64,000 nucleotides of DNA from Liolophura sinensis (GCF_032854445.1 NC_088304.1:29707732-29771731); one strand, 5' to 3'. Shown: positions 10,048 to 22,215, counted from the stretch's first letter. The notes: a model not told the origin generated them from the letters alone. Program-made: numbers and translations.

Positions 10048-10627
10048 AGAATAGACATTGATTTATACGGGCGTGACAGACTTAAACAAGTGGGGAAAAA
10101 ATTGTTTGCTTTAACGATGTTATAGTATAGTCAAAATAAATAAGTTCGATCATGAAATAAGCATCAGGGTATTGTGAGAAAATAAGCATAGTGATATAAC
10201 TGAAAATAGTTACTGTCATGATGTGCAGTGTTGTGGTAAAGACATTTAGATCTGAGGATTCATGCCCCATCTAGCTTGCTGTTGACGATATCGATAAAAG
10301 TTTTGCTTTGATATAGGGCAACAGGACTGCATGGTGTGTGGGGGTGAAAGGTTGATAATGCTGTTAGTCGTTGCACTATCTCGCGCTGCCTTGCATCCAG
10401 CGGACGGCCCTGTAACAAAAGATTTCGCATAAAGAATCGGGACCCTTTTACCTACTTCCATGATTGTGCTTTGTGATTAAAAATAATGGAAACCTAAAAG
10501 CCTGAAATTTGGACTAAACTTTAGAACGGTATGAGTTTTCGTTATTGAAATTCTGGAACTCTGGGCGAGTGGGTAGAAGGTGTCAGGTAATGTTGATTTT
10601 GACGGTCATCCTATGTCAAGACTGGTA
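10048..10627. other. No gene seen
   Basis: Two overlapping minus-strand frames (10082-10461) lack motifs or splice support. AT-rich. Confidence 0.45.
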
Positions 10628-10676
10628 TCTATTTATTTGATTGGTGTTTTACGCCGTACTCGTCAAGAATTGTATG
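10628..10676 (-). repeat. SINE-A 3' terminal scrap
   Basis: ATCTATTTATTTGATTGGTG is followed by TTTTACGCCGTACTCGTCAAG. Only about 50 bases of the family A 3' end are present, with GTC inserted in the conserved ACTCAAGAAT. Confidence 0.65.
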
Positions 10677-11764
10677 ACATCTTTCTCATAGACTGGGCAA
10701 GGTATGCATCAATGCTTATTGGTTATGGAAGGTTTGGGGCGGAGTCACAACATTAAACTTTAGCATTGCTGCTGAAGAAATTTTACTTCTGAGGCGATAC
10801 AGCAATAGCATAAATATTACGGCACTGAACTCTTATTGGCTGTCCGCCGTTTGACCTGCAATGAGGTGACTTCCTGTTCGCGCTCGGAGAAAACTCGCTT
10901 GAAAGAATAGCCATTGCGCTGAACTCCTACAATGACATCATTGAATTAACAGTATGTGTGCTATATTTGACAATAATTTGTTCCAATAACAAAATACATG
11001 CTAGCATGAATGGAGAGACTTTCTGATAAATTTAACGGCGAGAAAATGGCAATGTGCGGATGATTCCAGGAAAATATTTTTGTCTTCAGTGAATCTTTAC
11101 AAATTAAATGTAATACTTAATTTGTTGCCACGAACGCTTAAATCGTGACACATTTGTCTTCGCATATTTCGTCGATATGCCTGAAATATTACCGATGTGA
11201 GTTAAAGCCAAAACTGTTCATTCTATCTAGGCATATCAAACATAACATGATTAAAACCGTTTCCATTAACTTTTAGCCTTAATCAAAATTGCTTTTTTTA
11301 TATAAACTGTCCCTTGATTCATTATACAAGGTGAATAAAAATGTGAACTTTCAAGATTAGGAAGTGGAAGGGCAGTTTTTTTTTCTATGTCTTGTCTGGT
11401 AATGTGCTTTATAAGATTCACCTCGAAAAACTAAGGTTTCCACTGAGGGTTTTATTACTTTCGTTCAATTACGCATGGGCAATGAAATGGCAGACGCAAA
11501 GTCTGGCTGCTGGCAAGCCGCATTAACCTAAGGGAGATAACCGACTCATTCCCTTGCCCTGCAGATGTTATCATGAAGTCTGATTAAACCGTCATGAGTA
11601 TTTACTGTGGTGAAGTGCTTTTATTCAGCAAGCTAATTGTGCTATGACGCTGGCGTGGTTTTATCGGGACATAAACAACTGTATGATTGAAATCATGGTG
11701 AATGTCACACAACTTAAAATAATAGTAAAATAATGATGCATCCAGCATGATGCAACAAACATAG
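10677..11764. other. No gene seen
   Basis: No frame longer than a few dozen codons, no tandem repeat, no TIRs. AT-rich, probably intergenic or intronic. Confidence 0.5.
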
Positions 11765-12037
11765 TTACTTTTCTGTAAAAGTAGATCGACTTCGGAAGAA
11801 GTTCACCCACTCAGCAAGAAGTTCAAGATGGCACCGGTGGATAGCCGAGATTAAGCTACGTTTAACACTGTCCCTAGTTGTCGATGTGTTCTGAACATGA
11901 GACTGAGGGCGGTTGGATTGAAGGGCCGGGCAAACAGTGTACAATCCGCTCTGTCGTATCAAGGAGTTCCTCCACCTCAGATCGAACATGTCAGTTGATT
12001 TAATCTGGGCAGAGAGCATATCAGTTCTCCCATACAC
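11765..12037 (-). other. Open frame of doubtful coding status
   Basis: A 90-codon minus-strand frame ends TAA at 11765. At its 5' edge TTTCTGACCTCATCAG, near 12045, could act as an acceptor. Residues such as TDMLSAQIKSTDMFDLRWRN look plausible, but I recognise no family and see no paired donor or poly(A) signal. An overlapping plus-strand frame (11937-12164) is equally long, which argues against either being real. Confidence 0.15.
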
Positions 12038-14451
12038 CTCGCTGATGAGGTCAGAAACCTTGCCTCACTTGGCATTCTGTCACTGTACCAGAATACCATG
12101 TGCACATGATAACAAGGAAATTAAGCCTTGTACCGGGTCGATCATGAAGTTGACCCAAGCTTAGGGCTGGCATAGAGTTTAAATATTATTACTGCATAAA
12201 TATTTACCGGCCTTGTACTTCTAGCAAGTTTTTTTTTTCATGTCCTCGATCCATTGAATGTTAGGACAAGAAAAGCATAGAGACGCTTACGTTTGCAAAC
12301 CAGCGTTTAGCCACGCCTAAAAGAGGAGTGAATTAAGCTTTGCCCTTATCAAAACGTTTACCCGTTCAAGAAATTCTGTGGGTTGCTTATAGCCTTTTCT
12401 TGGATAAATTCGTTGCATTTATTGTGGATCAAGATTGGCAAAATAGAAGCGGCTAAAATGACCAAATAACTAAATGCTAGATCTAATCTGTCGTTCGTTA
12501 AACTTGATCAAAACCGAAAATACACCCATTTTACAGTAAATTAAAGAGACATTCTCAAGCTGATATTGCATTTCAAAATGAGTAAGTTCTAGTAAACAAA
12601 AATACAAAAATTCTTGGCAGAAACTATTTTGCGTACCAAGACTTTCCGTTTGAAGAGTTTAGACACAAAAGCAAATTAACACCATTCATGACAAAACTTT
12701 AACATAAATGAATTTATGGTAGAATTTTTAGTCTGTTGTAGGATATATTTTCATTTGCATTTCAAACGTTCAGGTTAGAGATGTCTTTACACCTACTTGT
12801 ACCTTCGTATGTCTGTATTCCTATAATAGAGTGCATGCGCAAAATTTAATTTGATTCAAAACGAAATTGGATTGGTTTTGTCTGCCTTTTCACCGGAATT
12901 CTTCCTATAGACCTAGTTGTTATCAGTTTAATTTCTAAACGATCTTGTATTCCTCCCTATTGACCAGACTACTGTGTATGATCATTAAATAGCATGTCTT
13001 GTCCATTCTGCACACTCACTTTGGAATGCTTCTAAAAGAAGCCATGGAGTAGCGGTAAAGCTCACGCTCTCTGGATTAGCCTAATCCCTTAGGAACACAT
13101 CCACGGTTAACAGCACAATCACTCGTCAACATCAGTCCGACAGAACGAGGCCAGAGCAGTCTTCTACCCTAAAGATCAATACATCCTAATCAGACTCAAT
13201 TAATACGTGAACCTCGGAATCATTTGGTTGTTTTCAAGTTTGAATCTTGTACTATAGAACATACCTACTGAAGAGTAATGAGACAAAACACTTATTAATA
13301 ACAAAAGCGAGGTCAAATGTCAAATTTACCCAACTTTATGACAGGACATGATGGTATATAACCAGCTGCATCACTCTACGTAGCGTCTGGTTTTCTGAGG
13401 GACCTAAACCTTAGTACTGATAAGCAGAAGAATCCACGTCCAGATAATAAAGTTAAGCTCAAATATTTACTGGTATCAATCTATACAATGAGGACCGTTT
13501 CCCGCCTTAATCTGTGTTTCTACAGAATGACATGCGATTGCGTTTGTAACTATTCGTCCGTTAATTTTACCGAGAATGGGAATAACGTAAATACGCTGGA
13601 GTGTTTCCATAAAGTGCGTGCGTAACATTTAACGCACGCGTTAACGCAGAGTGAGTCTTAACATATCCCATTTTTAACGCATTCGACGAGGATATTTAGT
13701 GGAGGAGGCTGACAGTTGTCAGTTAGAGGAAAGACTGAAACAAATTCGCAAAATAATCGCAAAGCTTAAAGAAATGAGACCATTTCCGGTATTAAATAAT
13801 TCGGAGCTGAGTGGTGTAGCTAGTTCATTCGAGCCTTTCCAATTATGTGTTATGGGAAATTCGGTTATGTAATACGTATGTACTGCAAGAGAGCAATTGT
13901 GGGTCCAGCTTTGACAATAGTCGTTATTACACAGAGAGGGATATGCCATGTAGTCTGGTGCCCATACATACATTTGTGATAAAAGTTTCTGGGTAAACTG
14001 ATAGTGTACAGTCCAGTCCAGTCACGTATCACTGGAGAGCATTGGCCTATCGGCGCTCACGGTCGCCATTGCTAGGGAAAACATACTCCATTTTTTTATA
14101 GATGGGGAATGATATCTTATTTTGATCCTCGCACTATTCTGGAAATGTTCTGTGCTTCTTCCAGCTTTATTGAACATCTCCCCTTAAAAATATTACGGTA
14201 AAATCAGGACAGTCAAACTCGCATCGCTAAAACTGAGACCAGAATTGATTGTGGTTGGTAATTTGACATAGGCTCTTTACAGCAAGAAAAAAAATTGGGC
14301 CGAAACAGACAAAATCTAATTTAGACTTAACAAAACCTCACGTAGGATACAGCAATGGAAAGACATTATATCTAAGGGAAATGGTTGTGTAAGTTGATAA
14401 TCTGGTCTAGCAAGAGACCAGGGCTAAAAGAAATCCACTTTCTTTTTCATT
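12038..14451. other. No gene seen
   Basis: Long AT-rich stretch. The only structure noted is a small inverted repeat, GCGTGCGT/ACGCACGC, at 13616-13639 with an 8-base loop. The sequence near 13045-13075 faintly resembles a tRNA A-box but has no B-box. Confidence 0.5.
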
Positions 14452-14822
14452 TGCGCTTAGGGTGTGCTTAGGGTTTAAGGCCGTACTTAGCAATTTTTCA
14501 GTCATATGATGATGAGTCATTAGGTGTGTGTACATAGGCTGTGTCTTCTTGTGGTAGGTCGAGTCCATTCCGCCAAAGTGCTGCCGTCACTGAAGTATCA
14601 TGTCGAAGACACCAGACATAACACCTAACTCTGCCACATTAAACAGACTCTGGGCTAACCAGTCATGTTCCCTTGCTCTAACCTTTCACAGCTGAGCGCC
14701 AGGCAAAGGTATAAGCAGCAAGTAACATTTTAAAGTCTGTGGTATGACCCGATCCGGATTTGATCCCGTGGTCTCCCGACTTCGAGGTAGGTGCTACAAT
14801 CATTAGGCCACCTGTGTGGTCT
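14452..14822 (-). mobile_element. SINE-C, near full length
   Basis: The minus-strand head is GTGGCCTAATGATTGTAGC (A-box-like), followed by GGGATCAAATCCGGATCGG (B-box-like) and ATACCACAGACTTTAAAATG. The body runs to CATCATCATATGACTGAAAA and the 3' end GTACGGCCTTAAACCCTAAG. It is a different tRNA-derived head from SINE-B but shares the motif GACTTTAAAA just after the head and the 3' module. No convincing target duplication. Confidence 0.8.
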
Positions 14823-15335
14823 AAGAATTCAATGAGATGTACATGTATGTACCCGTAAATATCGTCACAGTACAACCCTCAAATAAAGCATTAAATGAAA
14901 GTAAGAAATCCAACGATAAACAGTCGCCTAGAGTTCCATTCCCCATTCAGTGACTGATGCGATCTTTTAACAGTGTTGATAGCGTATTCAGTCCTTGTGC
15001 ATAGGTTTCCGTGAAGTGTTAACAAAGTATGACGAGCAGATGTGACAATACGGTGTGTAGCAATTCATTGTAGGAGCAAGATGGACGAAAAGTGAGCAGA
15101 AAACATCATGCAGGCTTCAGTATAGAGAGTGGTGGTCATTTAGCGAGCATCGAACTGCGTTTTATCATTCTGGTATATTATGTGTGCTGTTGAGAGATAT
15201 AATATAAAACACTACAGCATAGAGAATCAGCATATTGTCAACGTATTACCAGTGAAATCCGTGTGTGTCAATTGATAATTGTAACTATACCGCCATCGTG
15301 TAAGTGAACAATTCCGCGTATGAGTTGTGCTTTAC
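14823..15335. other. No gene seen
   Basis: A possible SINE-A scrap lies at 15288-15325 (CCGCCATCGTGTAAGTGAAC). Nothing else recognisable. Confidence 0.45.
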
Positions 15336-15490
15336 AGAGACTGGTCGGTGTATAAGACGTCATTTTAGATAATGGACACTGGTTGGTGCATTGGACGTCA
15401 TTTTAGATAACGGACACTGGTTGGTGTATAAGACGTCATTTTAGATAACGGACACTGGTTGGTGCATTGGACGTCATTTTAGACAACAGT
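15336..15490. repeat. 38-bp minisatellite, four units in ABAB order
   Basis: Units share ACACTGGTTGGTG and GACGTCATTTTAGATAA. Two variants alternate: units 1 and 3 have TGTATAAGACGT, and units 2 and 4 have TGCATTGGACGT. The alternation means a 76-bp dimer was duplicated as a block. Confidence 0.9.
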
Positions 15491-17052
15491 CACTGTGAAG
15501 AATAACGTCATTATGTAATGTTGCTTTAAAACCATAATCTATGGGGGGGGGGGGAGTAAGGACAAAGCCTCTTTCTTACCTCACTATTGCATAAGACATG
15601 TCATGCAATTCCAGGAATATACAAATTTTAAGAATTTACTTCATGCCAAAAACAAATCAAGTAGATTAAGCTTTCTCTGTTTCTCTATTTTATTAGGATT
15701 TATTTCTTTTCTTTTATTCAGCTGTTTATTTTACATATATCACACGACAAAGATACACTTAACAAGACATGATGTTCACGGTAATATATGAAATGTGTAA
15801 TAAATATAAACTGAATAATATAACATGATAGCGGGATTAAAGTATGATTTATCCACCAACCACCACTGACAGCAAAATGCGCACACCAAAGCCTAACAAG
15901 GCGGAGGAATCTGGAATTTTTGTACTCATGGGCGGAATTTCAACATATGGTATCGGGTTGATGGATGCCATCGTGAAACCGAATTACAGTCCACCATTCA
16001 CATGAATCAAGCCCTCCAAGAGTTGTCTCCCATCATCCATGGAACGTGTAGATCTACATCAGACGATTGTAGGTCACTTGAGCGCATTGATTTTCCTTAT
16101 TATTTTGAAATTTGTCGACTTCATCCCCAAACATATATGTACCTAACTTTTGTACAGTGCCTTTACCATAGCAGCAAACGGAGCTTGCACTTTTCTGAAC
16201 AACAATACCCCAGCATACGCACCAGTTTCTGAGCAGTACTTGCTACAAGTGAAATCACAACATTTTGTCATCTTGGTTGACGTACAATGGTGTGGGTATA
16301 GTAACAACGTAATAATTCAGAAGTCAGGTCATCAGATGATTAAGGAAGGAATCCTGTTTATGGATCATATGGAACACGAAGACCCCATATTTAGCAATGA
16401 AAAATAGAATGTAACAATGAGTCAGGTGCACAGTGACTTACTAGGGCGTCACAAGTGACACACTTGTTATGTGTTAACTAAATCCCAAATAATCTTCACG
16501 TACTAAGTATGTAAGCGGTTCTAGAGTTACAGAGGTATTTTACAGCAGAGCTATAACGACGGGCCGACAAACAGGTGGACGTAGTGATATACAGACACAT
16601 AGACTGATGGATGAATGGATGGATAGAGGCACCAACTTACAAGCTAAACCCAACAGAACTCTCTTCAGAGTGTTTGAGCTTTATGTCATTGTAATCGAGT
16701 GTACAGTCTGGAATATGCATCGGTGTTCTAAACATGCAACGATCAAATCATCCAGAATCCCAAATTCTCTGTGCGCTAGTCTATGAAAAACAGCGACGGG
16801 GTTGTGAAGTTCGCAGTCATTTACTCAAGTCCACTTGTTAGTAGTCATTTGCTCAAGCCCACTTGAGAGCAGTCATATTTACTGTAGTCATCCATTGTGA
16901 AGGATTTAGCCGGGTTTAGAGATATCGGCTTTCACGCCATTCGACATTTGTTATTTTACTCCATTTTGTGTACGTAGTACTTTGTGAGCTTGTGTTTAGC
17001 CATCTGCCATTTTTGAGACGTTATTTCGCAGCTTGTATCGCTCATCGTCTCT
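15491..17052. other. No gene seen; G run and short direct repeat
   Basis: A G tract lies at about 15544-15554. Near 16817-16885 the phrase AGTCATTT(A/G)CTCAAG(T/C)CC recurs two to three times. Frames at 15603-15791, 16002-16232 and 16150-16407 show no domain or splice support. Confidence 0.45.
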
Positions 17053-17134
17053 TTGTCCACCATAATGCTGACCGTCGTGGTATAAGTAAAATATTATTGA
17101 GTACGGTGTAAAACACCAATCAAATAAATAAACA
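17053..17134 (+). repeat. SINE-A 3' fragment
   Basis: CCACCATAATGCTGACCGTC, GTATAAGTAAAATATTATTG, AGTACGGTGTAAAACACCAA and an AAATAAATAAAC tail. Head absent. Confidence 0.75.
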
Positions 17135-17205
17135 AAATCTTTGTGTGATTACGTACATTTCATCCCGGTTTACCCTGAGAGTGACTTTGTGTATATATCG
17201 GAGGC

Positions 17206-17388
17206 GTGAAACATACATCAACAGCTCGACATCACGGACGCTACTGTCAGCCTGTCTGCCCTCCGACGTTATACCTTCACCAACAGGGGGTGGTAAACAT
17301 CGTCAACGGGAAATTCATCTTAACAGTGGATTCTATATTTACGTGGACTAACTCGCCTTTGGAAGTAGGAATATTCCATTCTGATTTG
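17206..17388 (+). CDS. Weak candidate exon
   Basis: An open plus-strand frame runs into a strong donor, TTG|GTAAGTAAG at 17389. The residues before the donor (VNIVNGKFILTVDSIFTW, SPLEVGIFHSDL) look protein-like. No acceptor or start signal is compelling and I do not recognise the product. Confidence 0.2.
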
Positions 17389-18574
17389 GTAAGTAAGAGA
17401 GTAAGAGATGCGTATGGCCGTGCAAACTGTGTGAAATCTATGTAGGGTTAGTTGTAATAATCATGTTTATCAGAGGCAACAAGAAAAGTTCCATGCTAAG
17501 TTACAGTAGGGCATTCCCTACAAATCGTCAGAAGATCGTCATTATTCTCCTGTTATGTTTCAGCCTGATGAGAATCACACCGGGGCATGTAGATCTGTCT
17601 GAAAGCCAAAAACACAGCAAGCATGCGCAAACTCACTGAGCCTGCCATCATTGCTGCTCTCCCCTTTCAGGTGGCAGCACAAGTGAATTCCTCTAAGTTT
17701 CCAACATCTAGATTCCTCTCTCACTGCAATTTTAACAATTCCATCTTGCAATATACCTACTTTGAATTACCTTTCTTGTTAACGTCAGGGAGTAGGACAT
17801 AACACGAGATTAGTTTTTGAGGCGTGAAACTACGAGAAGTGGGACCTCACCTATTAGAGAATTTAGTGTGTAGGTTAACTTAATTATGTCACGAAAGTGA
17901 CATATTTTCTCGGTAACAAAATGTAAAAAAAACCTGATATCAGCCTTTGAGAGTCGCAGAAATATCGAGAGATCTTGAATGAAGTCCTTGTTGTTCAGCT
18001 TAAGAGTTCGCCGAAGATTACAGGGCCATAATTTTTGAAATTATCCGAAAGACTGATTTTGCAGGTTTATCTTGTCAGAAAAAAGTGTATAGTACATCCC
18101 TTGGGCAACCGTGACATTTTGTTGACATTTTGAGTTTTTTAGTGTCTAGTGTTTATGTACCTTTAAAATCACAGAAATACGTTGTTCATATATCAGTAAA
18201 ATAATACACTTAAAGATCTGAGGCAGAAAACTTTTCCTCTTTCTTTTTATACCTAACTTTTCATAGCTTATGGCTTCATCCCCTGACAAGAACATATTTC
18301 ACTTGAAAGCAGAATGCTCAAGATTTCTAAAAAGCATCATTCTGAATTTTTCTGATATGTCACCGAATCAAGTAAAACAATAATTCTGACATAATGGCTG
18401 GTGCGAATCGAGGCAGCCATCTTGAAAATTTTATCCAATCAGACAAATTGCAATTTGATTTTGCGGTCTATAGGCTGTTAAGTTGCCTTTACCCATTCAC
18501 TCCACGAAGTTATAGCTTGTAACACAGAACTAGTACATAACACATTTTACAATGATTTAGGTATGTGTATATTT
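17389..18574. other. No gene seen; dispersed repeat fragment
   Basis: 18484-18545 (GCCTTTACCCATTCACTCCA, then AAGTTATAGCTTGTAACACA) matches 32352-32405. This marks a dispersed family I cannot name. The remainder is AT-rich with no supported exon. Confidence 0.45.
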
Positions 18575-18735
18575 GACCACTTTGATGGCGTAATGGTTAG
18601 TCTCCATCTCAAAGTCGGAACACCTAGCTTTAAATCCGGGTCAGGTCATACCAAAGTGTGTTAAAAAGGTACTTATTGCTGCCACACTCAGCTGCCTCGC
18701 TGAAAGGTTAGATCAAGGAATTAAAACTGTTCTCC
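18575..18735 (+). repeat. SINE-C 5' half
   Basis: GATGGCGTAATGGTTAGTC (A-box-like), ATCTCAAAGTCGG, TTTAAATCCGGGTCAGG (B-box-like), CATACCAAAGTGTGTTAAAA and GCTGCCACACTCAGCTGCC. It ends before the body and the 3' module, which is unusual because SINE truncation normally removes the 5' end. Confidence 0.65.
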
Positions 18736-19060
18736 CTTTCACAAACTTGTGTGTGACGTATTTCTTTTTATCGTACGTCAATATTACTCTACCATTGTCC
18801 TATATGTGCGATTATCGTACATGTATGGCATTCTTGGTGAAACTGGGCTGATCTTACAATCCACCACCACTGGATAATATGGGATGAGTTGACACAATAA
18901 AAAATAACCCAGCAGTCTAATCTCTATACCAATGATTTCATGTTAGCTGGGCACAGCTATACTGATAAGAATATCAATCCTATCTCTCCTCTCTGACGTT
19001 CTATGCTTGCCCTCAGACCTACATGTGGCAATCCTTGTGAATGGTAGTAGGCCTACTGTG
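18736..19060. other. No gene seen
   Basis: Nothing recognisable; AT-rich. Confidence 0.5.
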
Positions 19061-19200
19061 CCAAGTTATTTTATTTATTTGAATTTACTCCATTCAGCCC
19101 TACTGAAGAGTATTGCACTCATGACGGTTACCGTCATGGGTGGAAACCGGACAGAGCCAGGGGGGAAACCACAACCGTCCATAGGTTCACACGTAGCCTA
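19061..19200 (-). repeat. SINE-A, degenerate
   Basis: TTTTATTTATTTGAATTTAC, a decayed CTACTGAAGAGTATTGCACT, GGTGGAAACCGGACAGAGCC and GGAAACCACAACCGTCCATAG follow the SINE-A order with many substitutions. It is among the older copies. Confidence 0.6.
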
Positions 19201-19246
19201 AGACTGCACCATCGATGTGAGACGTGGAAGATATAATTAAAACCCT

Positions 19247-19580
19247 TCTCATGTCTCTGACCGGCCCGGATAGCACAGTTGGTAGAGCGTCCGCTTCGTA
19301 ACCGGTAGATCCAGGATCAATCCTTGATCGAGTCACACCTAAGACTTTAAAAGAGGAAGTTGTAACCCGTATCAGTATAATGGCTCTGGCGGGGCGGCTT
19401 ACTTGCCTTCGGTAAGTCGTCTCAGTGAAGCAGCACTAAATAAAAGAGCAGTGGAAATCCGTCCTGCAACAAGGAGGCACATTACACGTACATGCACCCT
19501 ACTGATTCCTTCGTCGTCATATGACTGAAAAATTGTTGAGTACGACGTTAAACCCCAAGCACTCACTCACTCTCATGTGT
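19247..19580 (+). mobile_element. SINE-B with internal deletion and approximate TSD
   Basis: Head at 19262: CCGGCCCGGATAGCACAGTT, GGTAGAGCGTCCGC, GATCCAGGATCAATCCTTGA, TCGAGTCACACC. The tail is CACTCACTCAC. About 50 bases present in other copies (CGCTTGGCGTTCAGCATG to GACTGGTTGAC) are missing between GAAGTTGTAA and CCCGTATCAG. TCTCATGT flanks both ends (19247-19254, 19571-19578), extended imperfectly. Confidence 0.9.
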
Positions 19581-20018
19581 CTAATTTCTGAAAAGCATCG
19601 ATAAATGGTTGATCAGTTGGGATTTCATCGTAAACATCCCTACTTTTTTTCGGCTATACACTGACAAGCTAGTAATACAGAAAATGCCTCTGACGTTAAA
19701 AAGCTGAGTGACGTCAAAGTGATCTCGGTAATGGCAATGTGTGAAACCCTGTTAAAATCAAGTCTCACTAAACTTTTACTTGGTTAAAAAAAAATCCAAA
19801 AAAGTATTTAATGTCTTTTCCAGAAACTCTGGATACAAGTCCTTCACTGGAAATAGATAATAGCCAGAAACTGCACTTTAAAGTATAAGACAGCTCTTGG
19901 CTATTGTCTATTTTTAATGGAAGATATATGCCTGATATATGCCTGTCAGTTATACAGCGCACTTGTATATACCTGCTTTGTTGACAAAGGGTTCCCTTAC
20001 ACTGTTAGACGACACCAT
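19581..20018. other. No gene seen
   Basis: No support for an exon. The minus-strand frame 19768-19962 is short and motif-free. Confidence 0.45.
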
Positions 20019-20280
20019 GGCGGAATGTGGCTCAATTGGTTAGCGCGCTAGCGCAGCGTAATGACCCAGGAGCTTCTCACCAATGCGGTCGCTGTGAGTT
20101 CAAGTCCAGCTCATCCTGGCTTCTTCTCTGGCCGTACGTGGGAAGGTCATCCAGCAGCCTGCGGATGGTCGTGGGTATTCCCCGGGCTATGCCCGGTTTC
20201 CTCGCACCGTAATGCTGGCCGCCGTCGTAGAAGTGAAATATTCTTCAGTACGGCGTAAAACACCAATCAAATAAATAAAC
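20019..20280 (+). mobile_element. SINE-A, full length reference copy
   Basis: It begins GGCGGAATGTGGCTCAATTG, GTTAGCGCGCTAGCGCAGCG (A-box region), continues GCGGTCGCTGTGAGTTCAAG (B-box GAGTTCAAGTCC), then GGATGGTCGTGGGTATTCC, CGTAATGCTGGCCGCCGTCG, CAGTACGGCGTAAAACACC and an AATCAAATAAATAAAC tail. The length of about 260 bp and intact pol III boxes make it the best copy of family A in the window. Confidence 0.88.
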
Positions 20281-20774
20281 CAGGGCGGGAGCATTTGGGC
20301 CTGGAGCACGAGAGATAAAGATACGCAACCATCGGAGGTAGGATCTCTGCTAGACGTATTCTGTATGAGCCACCAGTTTTGTTCAACCAGTTTCGGTGGT
20401 TGCTCACGACCAATAAAGTGTAGAAAACAAGACATTTGTTTTTGTCTTGAATATAGTCATGGTGGTCAGGTGGATAAAATGATAAAATTGTCGTTCATAT
20501 AATTCCATGTATAATGTAGTCTATTAACTGTGTTTATGTTGTGCCGTCGCTCAGGTCATTTATTTCATTATTAATGCCGGAAGAGCTAAAGAATTCTTTT
20601 TTTTAACCCTCGGCCAAGAATGCACTGTTGATGGGGACAGCGGTCGGCCCTCCGCTTTCTTGCAAACGCTCTACCACTGCAACAATTTGTGCCAAATTTA
20701 CTAAATTTTTCGGTGACCTTGACAAGATAAGCAGGTTCACTTAAGTTAAATGATGTGTAGTGCTTTTTAACCTG
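20281..20774. other. No gene seen
   Basis: Short minus-strand frames (20187-20435, 20586-20798) overlap the SINE or lack motifs. A T-run lies near 20598. Confidence 0.45.
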
Positions 20775-21330
20775 ATATGTTCTGGAGGCATGAAGCAAAG
20801 GTAATGAAACTTATGTCACATATACATCATTTATGGAAAAAAAAAACCTATCAATTCTTCAATGGCCTTGACGTGTTTTTTGTTTCAAAGTCGTCCAGTT
20901 TATTTTATGATAAATAGGCGTAAAGCGGTGCATAATACACTTCAAGCCAAGTCTACCGTATTAATGCCGCATGTGCATCTAGCCCCTGGAGAAGAGCCTG
21001 CTGATTATTTTTTATCTTGGTCTATTTTCTTAAAGCAACCGAGGTTGTCAAAGTGAAACGGCATGTATTGCCAGTAAACATGACATCTACTGGAGGCATG
21101 GAACAAACATAATTATGTTACATATACCCCATACATGGGAGTAGTGCCGTATTCATTGTTAGTAACTTTGACATTGTTTCAAGGACATCTGGGTTATTTT
21201 ATGGTAAATGAGTGTAAACACATTTTGCCTTAAACAGTTAAAGCCAAGTCTGCCTATTTCATGTTACAGATGCATCTAGCCCTGGGGACTGTTTTTTAGG
21301 CTTAATGCTTTTGACGGTAACAAAAATAGA
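20775..21330. repeat. Old tandem duplication, two diverged units of about 250-300 bp
   Basis: Unit 1 (about 20775-21050) and unit 2 (about 21085-21330) share collinear landmarks: CTGGAGGCATG, TATG-TCACATATAC, TTTGTTTCAA, TTATTTTATG-TAAAT, AAGCCAAGTCT and GCATCTAGCCC. Divergence is high and indels are present. There is no conserved open frame, so it looks neutral. Confidence 0.65.
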
Positions 21331-21849
21331 GTTATTATTTTAGATATCATCTTCATGAAGTTGAGACTTCAGATACTGAATTTGAGTGAACATTTGAATG
21401 TTCAGTTTTATCCCGGGTTTCCCTTCGATCATCAACTCACTCAAGTCACTGTATTTAGAAACACGGTCGGAGACTGGGTTACCTCCCCTTGTTGTCTTGA
21501 CCGTGGAAGATGTTCTGTAATGTATACTTCAAGGAAAGCTCGTCCTGACAGGGTATTGTATTAAAGTGAAAGGAAGGGGTAATCTACAAATAAATCCCCA
21601 TTTCACCCGGAATTTATACGACGTTACGTATACATTAATGAGACTGGTTTTTAAATGTAATTCTTTCCTATCGAATGAGTAGTGCGTGGATATTAAGTGA
21701 GCTTGAACGTATATTGTGCTTCAGTAAAAAGAATTAATTGCTGCTTGATTTCTTTAAGTGTACTTTTCCTCTTCCACAAATGCTGAAGTTAATTGGGTAG
21801 TTGATTGAATGTAATTTGGATTGATACATTTTATTGTTTGATGCATACT
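21331..21849. other. No gene seen
   Basis: A 69-codon plus frame (21355-21564) has no recognisable motif. Otherwise AT-rich. Confidence 0.45.
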
Positions 21850-22215
21850 CTCTAGTTTATTTCACGAAGCCACCTTACACGAGTTCATTTCACGAATCCA
21901 TCAGACGGGAGTTTATTTCACGAAGCCACCACGCACGAGTTCCTTTCACGAATGAAGCCACCACGCACGGGTTTATTTCACGAATGAAGCCACCATTCTT
22001 GAGTATATTTCACGAAACCACCACGCACGAGTTTATTTCGCAAAGTCAAATCACAGGAGTTCATTTCACGAAGCCCAGACTCACGAGTATATTTTATGAA
22101 TCCATTACGCACGAGTTTGTTTCACAAATGAAACCATCCAGCACCAGTTTATATCACGAATGAAGCCATCATACATGAGTACAATTCATGAAGCGACCAC
22201 ACATGAGGTGTTTCT
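21850..22215. repeat. 28/32-bp minisatellite, about 12 units
   Basis: The core TTTATTTCACGAAGCCACC plus ACGCACGAG recurs every 28 bp, with some units 32 bp long through an inserted ATGA. CACGAA starts at 21863, 21891, 21919, 21947, 21979, 22011 and onward. The plus-strand frame through it is a by-product of low stop density; the period is not a multiple of three. Confidence 0.9.

Noticed and set aside
11765-12164. Opposed 90- and 75-codon frames as genes
   Set aside because: They overlap on opposite strands and neither has two splice borders or a known motif. Left as a doubtful open frame.
13616-13639. Small GC-rich hairpin as a terminator
   Set aside because: Eight-base arms, no neighbouring gene, and intrinsic terminators of this kind do not apply to animal pol II genes.
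20019-20095. tRNA gene at the head of SINE-A
   Set aside because: It has pol III boxes but no acceptor-stem pairing, and it continues directly into the SINE body found in many copies.
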